From the IMG/VR virus record IMGVR_UViG_3300025164_000605, positions 1 through 29,649 of that record: a stretch of 29,649 nucleotides of DNA; one strand, given 5' to 3'. Both the position numbers and the translations under genes were made by a program. This stretch comes from a virus. Numbering within the stretch: the stretch's first letter is position 1; every line of letters begins with the position of its first letter. This document shows, piece by piece, positions 7,175 through 13,980 of this stretch. The notes under the pieces are model-generated. The model did not search any database. It was not told where the DNA came from and saw only the letters and a program-made list of their open reading frames with translations.

Positions 7175-8125
7175 ATGCCTTGGACTTCTGGGGACGTTGA
7201 TGGTCATTACAAAGGTCTTGATAAAAAAGGGAAGGATTTGTGGGTAAAAGTTGCCAATTCTGCTTTAAGTCGTTGTGTGGAAAAAGGTGGGGATCAAAAA
7301 GAATGTGAAGTTTCTGCTATACGCCAAGCCGCTTCCGTTGTAAAAAAGAATTTAGAAGATCCTGAAAAATCTTTTTATTATTTAACAGATATTTCTGATA
7401 TTCAATTGGAAGAAAAAGAAGGGAAAAAGTCTTCTTGGATAGAAATATTTCGTATTGGTAAATGGTCCCACCCGAAATATGGAATAATAGAAGGCACAAC
7501 TAAGTTATTTGGTGATTTTATCAAAAATTGGAAAGACAGGGTTTTGGGGAGGGATATTTCTTTGGACAAGACCCATGAACCCTCTGATGGGGCTACTGGT
7601 TGGATTCAGGAGTTAAAAATAAAAGGTGATAGATTATTGGCTTTGATAGAATGGACCCCTTGGGGGATTGAACTCATTGAGCAGAAAGGCTTCAAATATT
7701 TTAGCCCAGAATATCGTGATTCTTATACTGATAAAGAAACTGGGAAAGAATATAAGAATGTACTTTTCGGCGGTGCCTTGACTAATCGCCCATTTTTAAC
7801 AGACCTTGCCCCAATAATCCTTAGTGAAGATATGGATATATTTCAAAAATATGAAGATTCAACTTTAAACAATGAATTAAAAGAAGAACTTTGGATTGCA
7901 TTAGAAGAATATGCAAACCATGATGAAGAAAAGATAAAAAATATTATGAATGTTATGAAAGAACACATGCAGGAAATGATGGATGAAATGAAAACCAAGA
8001 ATGGGGAAATGATGGTTAAGTCCATAATTAAAACTCACATGCAACAAATTATGAATGAAATTATGAACAATATGGATTGGGTAAAAAGTATGAATAATCC
8101 AAACGAAGTAAAATCTAATTATTAA
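7175..8125 (+). CDS. Prohead maturation protease, Mu gpI type, with ChaB-like N-terminus
   Basis: This protein has 316 residues from ATG 7175, chosen because AGGAG lies 10 nt upstream. Residues about 1-57 (MPWTSGDVDGHYKGL to AIRQAASVVKK) resemble the small ChaB-like domain often found at the front of such proteases. Residues about 85-215 match the Mu gpI protease pattern: GKWSHPKYGII, FGDFIKNWKDRVLG, DKTHEPSDGATGWI, LIEWTPWGIELI, YFSPEY and GALTNRPFL. The family self-cleaves and processes head proteins during maturation, with the conserved His of DKTHE and Ser of FSPE as catalytic candidates. The tail from about residue 220 is Met- and Glu-rich and helical, as in proteases that carry their own scaffold-like segment. 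Confidence 0.85.
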   Translation: MPWTSGDVDGHYKGLDKKGKDLWVKVANSALSRCVEKGGDQKECEVSAIRQAASVVKKNLEDPEKSFYYLTDISDIQLEEKEGKKSSWIEIFRIGKWSHPKYGIIEGTTKLFGDFIKNWKDRVLGRDISLDKTHEPSDGATGWIQELKIKGDRLLALIEWTPWGIELIEQKGFKYFSPEYRDSYTDKETGKEYKNVLFGGALTNRPFLTDLAPIILSEDMDIFQKYEDSTLNNELKEELWIALEEYANHDEEKIKNIMNVMKEHMQEMMDEMKTKNGEMMVKSIIKTHMQQIMNEIMNNMDWVKSMNNPNEVKSNY

Positions 8126-8141
8126 GGAGTTGTTTTAAAAC

Positions 8142-8939
8142 ATGTCCCATACAATTAGAAGAAAAGAAAATTGGGTTTTGTCGAATGCTGTTGAGGATGA
8201 AATAGCTCGTGGTTCTATAGAAGGTATATCAGAATTTTTAGGTTTTGGTGAAAGGGATGCTATTCAAGTTGTTGCTGGTGGTTCAGATTTATGGAGAGGT
8301 TCTTCAGTTACACAGCCTTGGCCTAATCAATCAGGAGGGGAACAAATGATGGTTTTATCCTCTTCTTATGATGATAGATTAACTGGTACAGGGATTCAAA
8401 AAGTAGAAATAGATTATTTAGATGCTATTGGGAATGAGCAATATGAAACTGTAAATATGAATGGAACAGCATGGGTTAGGGCTTTGGGAACAAATATAAG
8501 ATTTGTGAATGCTATTCATGCAATACAAGTTGGTTCAGGTACAGTTGCTCAAGGGGATATTTCTATATGTGCAAATGGAACATTGGCTGCTGTTTACAAT
8601 ATGATTTCTGTTGGTGGTAATATGTCTTTAAGTTGTCAAAGAATGGTCCCTTTTGGGAAAACTTTTTATTTGCATGAATGGTCTACTACTGGGGCTTCTT
8701 TAGCTACTGCTAATGGTGCAAGGGTTCGATTAAGAGCAACGACAATACATGGAACAAGGATAGTAAATGTTTTTTTATTTACTGATACTGCAATGCTTCA
8801 AAATTCCACATATAATAAAATATTCCATATACCAAAGAAAATACCACAGCTTTCAGTTATTAAAGCAAGTTGCGAAGTTAGTGGTGCTGGTCCTTATGTA
8901 GCAGCAAGTTATTCTGGAACATTGGAGGAGAATGAATAA
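8142..8939 (+). CDS. Virion beta-structure protein, probable fibre or decoration protein
   Basis: This 265-residue protein has no obvious catalytic motifs. Residues about 70-110 (LSSSYDDRLTGTGIQKVEIDYLD, then YETVNMNGTAWV) match a pattern frequent in uncharacterised phage structural proteins, in which a TGTG strand pair is followed by ETVxxNGT. The rest is rich in Gly, Ser, Thr and Ala and predicted mainly beta. It has a good Shine-Dalgarno (AAGGAG) about 13 nt before ATG. Its place between the protease and lysis genes is not diagnostic. It may be a head fibre, a capsid-associated protein or a baseplate-region protein. Confidence in virion location is moderate; the exact role is unknown. Confidence 0.6.
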   Translation: MSHTIRRKENWVLSNAVEDEIARGSIEGISEFLGFGERDAIQVVAGGSDLWRGSSVTQPWPNQSGGEQMMVLSSSYDDRLTGTGIQKVEIDYLDAIGNEQYETVNMNGTAWVRALGTNIRFVNAIHAIQVGSGTVAQGDISICANGTLAAVYNMISVGGNMSLSCQRMVPFGKTFYLHEWSTTGASLATANGARVRLRATTIHGTRIVNVFLFTDTAMLQNSTYNKIFHIPKKIPQLSVIKASCEVSGAGPYVAASYSGTLEENE

Positions 8940-9133
8940 TGGATAAATTTAAAGAGATTCTTAAATATGTGTTTTTAATAAGCATAGTTTGGTGTATTGT
9001 TGGTGGTTTAATTGTGTTTCACTTCTCAAAAAATGTGGAAGTTAAAAATTTACAAATAAAGACATTGGGTGTAGTCATTGGGGAGCTTACGAAATCCCCA
9101 TGCATGGAGCAAGAGAGGAAAGTAAATGAATGA
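8939..9133 (+). CDS. Small single-span membrane protein, possible holin
   Basis: This 64-residue protein has one clear membrane segment (residues about 9-29, YVFLISIVWCIVGGLIVFHF), a short basic N-terminus and a polar tail of about 35 residues. It overlaps the previous gene by TAATG and the following endolysin gene by 8 nt. A small membrane protein translated together with an endolysin is often the holin or a spanin component. One span and no lipobox are visible, so holin-like is the better guess. Function is inferred from position only. Confidence 0.6.
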   Translation: MDKFKEILKYVFLISIVWCIVGGLIVFHFSKNVEVKNLQIKTLGVVIGELTKSPCMEQERKVNE

Positions 9134-9647
9134 GGGTTTTGATAAAGCTTTTGAATTTACAATAGGGGTTGAGGGTGGTTATGTAAATGACCCTTCCGAT
9201 CCTGGTGGGGAAACAAAATTTGGGGTCAGTAAAAAATCTTATCCAAATTTAGATATTAAAAATTTAACAATAACTCAGGCCAAAGAAATTTATTATAAAG
9301 ATTATTGGATTCCTGCAAATTGTGACAAACTTGTTTCGGCTGGATACCCCATGTTAGCCAAGGTTTCTTTTGATGCAGCTATTAATTGTGGTGTTTCTAC
9401 AGCCAAGAAATTTATACAAAAATACCTTGGGTTGTTGGATGATGGGATAATTGGATCTCAAACATTTAGAGTACTATCTTTACAATCTGATTTAAAAGTT
9501 TCTATTGGAGCTGTATTTGAACGTGAAGATTATTATGATGAGATTGAGAAAAAGAATGAGAAGCTTTTAAAATATGAAAAAGGGTGGGAAAGAAGAATAA
9601 TAGATTTACTTGTAACAGAAATTGAAACATTTTATGTTAAAAAATAA
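9126..9647 (+). CDS. Endolysin, GH108 N-acetylmuramidase
   Basis: This 173-residue enzyme cleaves peptidoglycan to release progeny. FTIGVEGGYVNDPSDPGG (residues about 11-28) is the GH108 signature, with E16 of the EGGY motif as the catalytic acid. GETKFGVSK and AKEIYYKDYWIP continue the family pattern. The C-terminal part (about 70-173, AKVSFDAAINCGVSTAKKF and DDGIIGSQTFRVL) matches the associated peptidoglycan-binding domain. Length is normal for the family. No signal peptide is present, so export would need a holin; the overlapping small membrane protein upstream is the obvious candidate. The AGAGAGGAAAG stretch upstream serves as ribosome binding site. Confidence 0.9.
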   Translation: MNEGFDKAFEFTIGVEGGYVNDPSDPGGETKFGVSKKSYPNLDIKNLTITQAKEIYYKDYWIPANCDKLVSAGYPMLAKVSFDAAINCGVSTAKKFIQKYLGLLDDGIIGSQTFRVLSLQSDLKVSIGAVFEREDYYDEIEKKNEKLLKYEKGWERRIIDLLVTEIETFYVKK

Positions 9648-9659
9648 TGTATATATAAT

Positions 9660-10070
9660 ATGCAGACTCGTTTTGAAACAAAGGGGCAATACTTCTATTT
9701 TGACCTAATTCTGGATGATACTTTTTATTATAATACTTATAGTGATGTTGAAATAGATGCTTTCCCTGTAATAGATATTGACCAACTTTGGATAAATATT
9801 CTTTCAGATATACCTTCTTCTTTTTCCATACAAATATTTGATACATGGCCTATTCCAGAAGATTCGATAGAATCCTTAAATCTTATAGGGGCACATTATT
9901 TTACTTCTTTTGACAAGATAGATGAAGATCTCTTTAGCAAGGAGAGAGACGCTTTATTTTTTTATCAAACAGGATTTATTCTAAGAGGAATTAGAATTAA
10001 AAGATTGGGTAAAACTGGTGAACAAGACTGCATGGTTAGATTAAAATTTATTTGTAGAAAAACACAATAA
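9660..10070 (+). CDS. Unknown protein, probably virion-associated
   Basis: This 136-residue protein is not recognised. It is rich in Asp, Phe, Tyr and Ile and reads as alternating short strands, for example GQYFYFDLILDDTFYYNTY at the start and GIRIKRLGKTGEQDCMVRLKF at the end. That suggests a beta-sandwich of the kind common in phage virion proteins. It starts 12 nt after the endolysin stop with no Shine-Dalgarno; an AT-rich TATAAT abuts the ATG but is too close to act as its -10. It is followed 1 nt later by another beta protein, so the two are probably translated together. Confidence 0.5.
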   Translation: MQTRFETKGQYFYFDLILDDTFYYNTYSDVEIDAFPVIDIDQLWINILSDIPSSFSIQIFDTWPIPEDSIESLNLIGAHYFTSFDKIDEDLFSKERDALFFYQTGFILRGIRIKRLGKTGEQDCMVRLKFICRKTQ

Positions 10071-10071
10071 A

Positions 10072-10500
10072 ATGGCAATAATCTTACCAAGAACTTTTAT
10101 GGCAGCTTCTTACGATTTTTTGGAAGCAAGGGTAGCACAAAGTATTATTACTAGGTTCATCACAGCAGATGATAATTTAGTAACTTATGCAGGGACAGCT
10201 TGGGCTGAACAGAAGGAATTGAGGTTTGTTAGGAATACTTCAGAAATGGAAAGTAATACTTTGATTGTAAAAGCAGAAGCTATGGCTTCTGTAGGTACAA
10301 CCAATATAGGATTTTTTATTAATTCAGAAAGTAATCCAAGAAAGGTTCTTTCCACAGTTGGAACAGCTTTTACTTTGTTGGAAGGAACTTGTTATATAGG
10401 GGATTTACTAAACGGAATTAATTCTATAAAAATTAACTTACAGAATTTAGAATATGGGACATCTTATCAACAATTGATAGAAATTTGGGAGAAACGCTGA
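10072..10500 (+). CDS. Virion beta-domain protein, relative of the 11265 fibre C-domain
   Basis: This 142-residue protein has a short N-terminal tag (MAIILPRTF) and then a beta-rich domain. Residues about 48-139 line up with the C-terminal domain of the protein at 11265: KELRFVRNTSEM with [21 protein letters not shown] with TLITKTEMK, and GTSYQQLIEI at the end with [10 protein letters not shown]. The two are therefore probably paralogues. They are separated by an inserted homing endonuclease gene. The domain's role is unknown; a tip or attachment domain of a short fibre is a reasonable guess. No Shine-Dalgarno is evident, and the gene follows the previous stop by 1 nt. Confidence 0.6.
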   Translation: MAIILPRTFMAASYDFLEARVAQSIITRFITADDNLVTYAGTAWAEQKELRFVRNTSEMESNTLIVKAEAMASVGTTNIGFFINSESNPRKVLSTVGTAFTLLEGTCYIGDLLNGINSIKINLQNLEYGTSYQQLIEIWEKR

Positions 10501-10501
10501 A

Positions 10502-11245
10502 ATGGAATTAATTAGAAACTTACCAACAAGAAGAGATAAAAATGGATATGCAGTATCCTGGGCCGTTTTTAAATGCCTTGCTTGTTTACAAGAAGTTGAA
10601 AGAAGATTAACTAATGGTTTAAAACAAAACTCTTGCGGTTGTGTTCAATACAAATTATCTTCTGAATCAAATAAAGGTCAAAAAAGAACAGAAGAGTCAA
10701 GACAAAAAATGAGAGAAAGTCATTTAGGTAAAAAATATACAGAAGAAACTAAAAAAATATGGTCTAAGCAAAGAAAAGGTGAGAATAATCCCATGTATGG
10801 TAAAATAGTATCTGAAGAAACAAGACAAAAGATAAGAGAAAAAGCTATAGGTAGAAAACATACAGAAGAGGAGAATAGAAGGAATTCTGAAAGAAATAAA
10901 GGAGAAAATAATCCTATGTATGATACTCATAGATTTGGTGAATTATCAACTAATTGGCAAAATGGAAAATCCTTTGAAATATATCCCCCTGAATTCAATA
11001 AGGGATTTAAACAACAAATATTGGAAAGAGATAACTATACATGTCAAGACCCAAATTGTGAACATAAATCAAATACTTTAGATGCACATCATATAGATTA
11101 TGACAAAAAGAACAATATACCAGAGAATGTTATAACTTTATGTAGAAGTTGTCACATGAAAACTAATGGCAAAAATAAAAGGCAATATTTTACAGAATTC
11201 TACCAAAATATAATGATGGGTAAATTAATGGAATGCTTACTATAA
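10502..11245 (+). CDS. HNH homing endonuclease with NUMOD3-like repeats
   Basis: This 247-residue protein is a free-standing phage homing endonuclease. The N-terminal zinc module has C25-x2-C28 and C45-x-C47. Residues about 57-145 contain NUMOD3-like DNA-binding repeats ([44 protein letters not shown]). The C-terminal HNH nuclease has C181 and C186, the core [12 protein letters not shown] (H196, H197), PEN with N209, and C214-x2-C217-H218. The closest relative in the window is the gene at 20625, alike along its whole length at the DNA level. It starts 1 nt after the stop of the upstream gene with no Shine-Dalgarno. It separates two paralogous virion genes, consistent with insertion between them. 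Confidence 0.92.
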   Translation: MELIRNLPTRRDKNGYAVSWAVFKCLACLQEVERRLTNGLKQNSCGCVQYKLSSESNKGQKRTEESRQKMRESHLGKKYTEETKKIWSKQRKGENNPMYGKIVSEETRQKIREKAIGRKHTEEENRRNSERNKGENNPMYDTHRFGELSTNWQNGKSFEIYPPEFNKGFKQQILERDNYTCQDPNCEHKSNTLDAHHIDYDKKNNIPENVITLCRSCHMKTNGKNKRQYFTEFYQNIMMGKLMECLL

Positions 11246-11264
11246 TAGAAAGGGGGTGATTTTC

Positions 11265-11933
11265 ATGGCTTTAAACTTAAGACGAGTGGGGGAAGTAGCT
11301 GACGGGTCTGTGACATCTGCCAAATTAGCAGATGGGGCGGTTATTACAGTTAAACTTGCAGATGATGCAGTTGTAACAGGAAAAATAGCTCCTGGAGCAG
11401 TTGGTTCAACAGATTTGGCTGATGATGCCGTAACCTCAGCTAAGATTGCTGCTGATGCAGTAACCTCAGCTAAGATAGCGGATGGTGCAGTAGGTTCTAC
11501 TGAAATAGCGGATGATGCTGTTATTGGGGCTAAAATTGCTTCTGGGGTTGTTGATGCGGAATTGTCTTCTAAGCACAAAACTTCTTTAGTTATTGGTGAT
11601 GATTCTGAAGTTTCTGTAACAGGGGTTACTCCAAGTATACAGAAAACACTTAGATTTGTGAAAGCATCAAATCTTCCAGGAACTACTTTAATAACTAAAA
11701 CTGAAATGAAAAGCAATAATGCTCTTTACACAGCTACAGTAAGATACAAAATTGATGGTGTTACAGTAGGTTCTGATGAGACTTCGGTGGCTACAACTTA
11801 TGAATTAAAAGAACAGGAAATAGATATTTCTGCAATAGCTAATGGAAGGCATTTGTTAGATGTAGAATTAGTTTCTGATGACGCTGCTGGAATTTCTTAC
11901 AATCAGTTAGTTGAATTACATTTAGGGGGATAG
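11265..11933 (+). CDS. Fibre-like protein with ten-residue repeats
   Basis: This protein has 222 residues from ATG 11265, chosen for the AAAGGGGGTGA 6 nt upstream; a GTG at 11256 overlaps that site. After [10 protein letters not shown], residues 11-100 are nine exact-register decapeptides of the pattern [10 protein letters not shown] / [10 protein letters not shown] / [10 protein letters not shown], a repeat typical of trimeric phage fibres. Residues about 104-222 form a beta domain related to the protein at 10072. I infer a short fibre or appendage attached through the N-terminus. Its strong ribosome binding site suggests many copies. A terminator-like hairpin follows at 11958. Confidence 0.75.
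   Translation: MALNLRRVGEVADGSVTSAKLADGAVITVKLADDAVVTGKIAPGAVGSTDLADDAVTSAKIAADAVTSAKIADGAVGSTEIADDAVIGAKIASGVVDAELSSKHKTSLVIGDDSEVSVTGVTPSIQKTLRFVKASNLPGTTLITKTEMKSNNALYTATVRYKIDGVTVGSDETSVATTYELKEQEIDISAIANGRHLLDVELVSDDAAGISYNQLVELHLGG
11295..11564 (+). repeat. Nine 30-bp coding repeats in the fibre gene
   Basis: Nine consecutive 30-nt units encode decapeptides ending in K, D, E or L at every tenth residue. Units around 11430-11490 are almost identical at the DNA level, pointing to recent duplication. Confidence 0.85.
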
Positions 11934-11957
11934 TTTTCTATTTAATCTCACAGTTTT

Positions 11958-11985
11958 TTGGGTTTCTGCCAAAAACCCAATTTTA
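11958..11985 (+). terminator. Terminator-like hairpin after the fibre gene
   Basis: An 8-bp stem, TTGGGTTT (11958-11965) and AAACCCAA (11973-11980), with a 7-nt loop is followed by TTTTAT. It lies 25 nt after the stop codon at 11933. Confidence 0.65.
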
Positions 11986-12017
11986 TATAACTATTTGATA
12001 ATAAAGGAGTTTTTAAT

Positions 12018-12500
12018 ATTTTAAACCTAAGACGCACGTTTTGGAAAGAAAATTTATACTCTTGCTCCTTTAGATGGGGGACAGATGTCCCCCTTTTTTC
12101 TAATATCCTTGCTTTATGGAACCCATTAGGCAGTGGTAAAAACTTAAATATTTTGGAAATAAGTATGGGTGCTTCCGCAAGTGGAAGTATTACAGTTATA
12201 TCTCAAGCAGTTTTATTTACAAGCATCGGCAGTGGGCCTACTGATTTAACAGGAAATATAATTAAATATAATCCTAATTCTCCAAATTCAGTTGCCCAAA
12301 TATATGCCGGGGGATCTTTGACTTTAGGGAATGTTGTTGATAGAAGAACTTTCAATTTTTCTAATGGTTCACCACCACAAAGCATTGATTTTAAACAGGA
12401 ATTTGAACTTTTGCCGGGGAATGGGGTTTGTATAGTCCATGAATCTGAAACTTCTGGCAATGTTTTTTTACCCTGGAGCACTTTTTCTTGGTTTGAATAG
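12018..12500 (+). CDS. Small virion-like beta protein, start uncertain (ATT 12018 or downstream)
   Basis: The frame is open from 11991 to the TAA at 12498-12500. No ATG, GTG or TTG occurs early. AAAGGAG at 12003-12009 points at ATT 12018, and the codons there read LNLRRTFW, echoing the N-termini MALNLRR (11265 gene) and MAIILPRTF (10072 gene). The segment ALWNPLGSGKNLNILEISMG resembles the NPxGSGK opening of many small phage virion proteins, which supports coding upstream of the later starts (TTG 12153, ATG 12165). Full length would be 160 residues. A near-perfect terminator hairpin (12076-12099) lies inside the coding stretch. So the gene may use a rare ATT start, or be a partly decayed copy. 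Confidence 0.5.
   Translation: MLNLRRTFWKENLYSCSFRWGTDVPLFSNILALWNPLGSGKNLNILEISMGASASGSITVISQAVLFTSIGSGPTDLTGNIIKYNPNSPNSVAQIYAGGSLTLGNVVDRRTFNFSNGSPPQSIDFKQEFELLPGNGVCIVHESETSGNVFLPWSTFSWFE
12076..12099 (+). terminator. Strong rho-independent terminator, inside the open frame
   Basis: GGGGGAC (12076-12082), loop AGAT, GTCCCCC (12087-12093), then six T (12094-12099). This is the best terminator in the window. It lies about 60 nt into the frame that opens after AAAGGAG at 12003. Confidence 0.8.
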
Positions 12501-12537
12501 AGATTTTGGTTATAACTCCTTGTTTTTAAAAGAAAAG

Positions 12538-12567
12538 TTTATTTTTTTTAGGTTTTTGTACTATAAT
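12538..12567 (+). promoter_or_regulatory. Phage-type promoter for the capsid operon
   Basis: TTTATTTTTT (12538-12547), 14 nt, TATAAT (12562-12567). Nearly identical to the portal promoter at 4388. Unlike the portal, a leader of about 25 nt with AAAGGGGGTGA precedes the scaffold ATG at 12600. Confidence 0.75.
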
Positions 12568-12599
12568 ATATTATAGGATTGATATAAAGGGGGTGAAGT

Positions 12600-13304
12600 A
12601 TGGCTATTTTAGAGGAACAAAAAGTTAAATTTTTTCAATTTTTAGATAATATATTAAAAGAAAAATCAACTGCTTTGGTTGATGGGGGAGACCTCAAAAC
12701 AAAAGATTTGAAAAAAGAGGGGGGTGAAGATAATATGGCGGAAGAAAAGAGATTAGAGGATATGGAAAAGAAACTACAAGAACTTTCAGATACTTTTGCA
12801 AAGGATAAGAAAGCTATGGAGGATGCTCATAAGGCTTCTATTGCTGAAGTTGAGAAAAAGCTTTCTGAAGAAAATTCAAAGAAAATGGAAGAAACTAATA
12901 AAAAATTGGCTGATGCTGAAGCTAAACTTGCTGAAAGGGATAAAGACCTTCACACAGAAAAGGTTAAAAATACTTGTTCTGCTCTTGTAGAAAAAGGTTT
13001 TTGGCCCGCAGTGATTGCCAAGGTAGAAAAGGTCATGCTTTCAGATGTTGATGGAAAGTTTGCCACTATTAAACTTGATGATAAGTCAGATATGTCAATA
13101 AGTGAAGTATTGGTTGATATTCTTGAAACTATTCCAACAGAAGTTAGGGTCAATCTTGAAGAAATTGCTCATAACAAGAAAAATGAAGACCCTAATAAGA
13201 AATATATGAGCGATAAAGAAGTAGAAGAATATGCAAAGACAAATAAACTTTCTTATCAAGAAGCTTGTTCAGTTCTTACAAAAGAAGGTAAAATAGAATT
13301 ATAA
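12600..13304 (+). CDS. Capsid scaffolding protein, with internal start
   Basis: This 234-residue protein is charged and helical, with a coiled coil over residues about 50-125 (EEKRLEDMEKKLQEL, AEVEKKLSEE, KKLADAEAKLAERDKDL). A second helical part ends in a probable capsid-binding region (about 195-234, KKYMSDKEVEEYAKTNKLSY). Composition, length and position before the decoration and capsid genes are those of a scaffold, which shapes the prohead and is then removed. A second strong Shine-Dalgarno (GAGGGGGGTGA, about 12718-12728) lies before in-frame ATG 12735, predicting a shorter product of 189 residues. The gene has the promoter at 12538 to itself with decoration and capsid proteins. Confidence 0.8.
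   Translation: MAILEEQKVKFFQFLDNILKEKSTALVDGGDLKTKDLKKEGGEDNMAEEKRLEDMEKKLQELSDTFAKDKKAMEDAHKASIAEVEKKLSEENSKKMEETNKKLADAEAKLAERDKDLHTEKVKNTCSALVEKGFWPAVIAKVEKVMLSDVDGKFATIKLDDKSDMSISEVLVDILETIPTEVRVNLEEIAHNKKNEDPNKKYMSDKEVEEYAKTNKLSYQEACSVLTKEGKIEL
12735..13304 (+). other. Nested in-frame start giving a short scaffold form
   Basis: ATG 12735 (MAEEKRLEDM...) follows GAGGGGGGTGA with 6-7 nt spacing, as strong as the site for the full-length protein. The short form would lack the first 45 residues but keep the coiled coil and C-terminus. Nested scaffold genes are known in other phages, such as Nu3 within lambda C. Confidence 0.5.
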
Positions 13305-13331
13305 AAAATTTATTGAAGGGGGTGATTTTTA

Positions 13332-13961
13332 ATGCCACAGTTTTCTACAGGGGATAATAAAGGTGGTCATAGATCAGCAAAGTGGGTTCCTTCAAGTTAT
13401 GGGTTTGAAGGCCATGTTGTTAGAACTGCTATAGGAACTGCTGAAGCTGCTGAATATTGTCATACTGCTGCTGATATACCTTGGGGTATTTTAGCAAATG
13501 ATGGAACACAGAACAATCTTGTTACTGTTGCTACTGAAGGCGTAATTAATATGAGGAATTCACTTAATGGCACGGTTGCTTTAGGTGATCCTATTATATT
13601 GGATTATACAAATAGTGGGGGTACAACTGGTTTTGTTCGTAGTGGTTATACATCTCAAGCTATTGCATCTATAGCCGCAGGTGGGGATATAGGTACACAT
13701 GTTATACCACATGCAGGACTTAGTTTCAAGGCTGTTCCTGGGTCAGTAAGAGAGACAGGGACAAATTCTTTCTTGGTATTACAAGCAAGTGGGACTGTTC
13801 TTATGTCAGTTGATGCAGGTGCTTTCGGTGGTGGGAATTTCTATTATCAAATTGATCAACCTGTGCTTGGTTTTGCTAAGGAAGTTGCAACTACGCCAAG
13901 ACAGTTGTTTAAGGTTGAAATAGTTAAAGATAGATTTATTAAAAATAATACAGTAAATTAA
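13332..13961 (+). CDS. Capsid decoration (head stabilisation) protein
   Basis: This 209-residue protein is beta-rich with many Gly, Thr, Val and Ala residues. IPWGILANDGTQNNLVTVATEGVINM (about residues 49-74) and TVALGDPIILDYTNSG (about 80-95) match the pattern of small DUF2190-like decoration proteins, in which a GVL strand, a turn and VxVxxxG are followed by GDPV. It lies between scaffold and major capsid genes, the usual place. GAAGGGGGTGA before ATG 13332 suggests high expression. The probable role is binding the outer surface of the expanded capsid at three-fold or quasi-three-fold sites. Confidence 0.72.
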   Translation: MPQFSTGDNKGGHRSAKWVPSSYGFEGHVVRTAIGTAEAAEYCHTAADIPWGILANDGTQNNLVTVATEGVINMRNSLNGTVALGDPIILDYTNSGGTTGFVRSGYTSQAIASIAAGGDIGTHVIPHAGLSFKAVPGSVRETGTNSFLVLQASGTVLMSVDAGAFGGGNFYYQIDQPVLGFAKEVATTPRQLFKVEIVKDRFIKNNTVN

Positions 13962-13980
13962 TGAAAGGTGGTGGAAATGA

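Noticed and set aside
10502-11245. HNH gene as transposase or restriction enzyme of a mobile element
   Set aside because: No inverted repeats, partner methylase or transposase motif; the NUMOD3 repeats and phage setting fit a free-standing homing endonuclease.
11240-11716. Minus-strand 158-residue frame opposite the fibre repeats
   Set aside because: It is the mirror of the decapeptide repeats (Ala, Ser and Thr rich) and exists only because the repeats keep the opposite frame open.
12796-12990. Plus-strand 64-residue frame inside the scaffold gene
   Set aside because: It is a Leu/Lys-rich shadow of the coiled-coil codons with no ribosome binding site.
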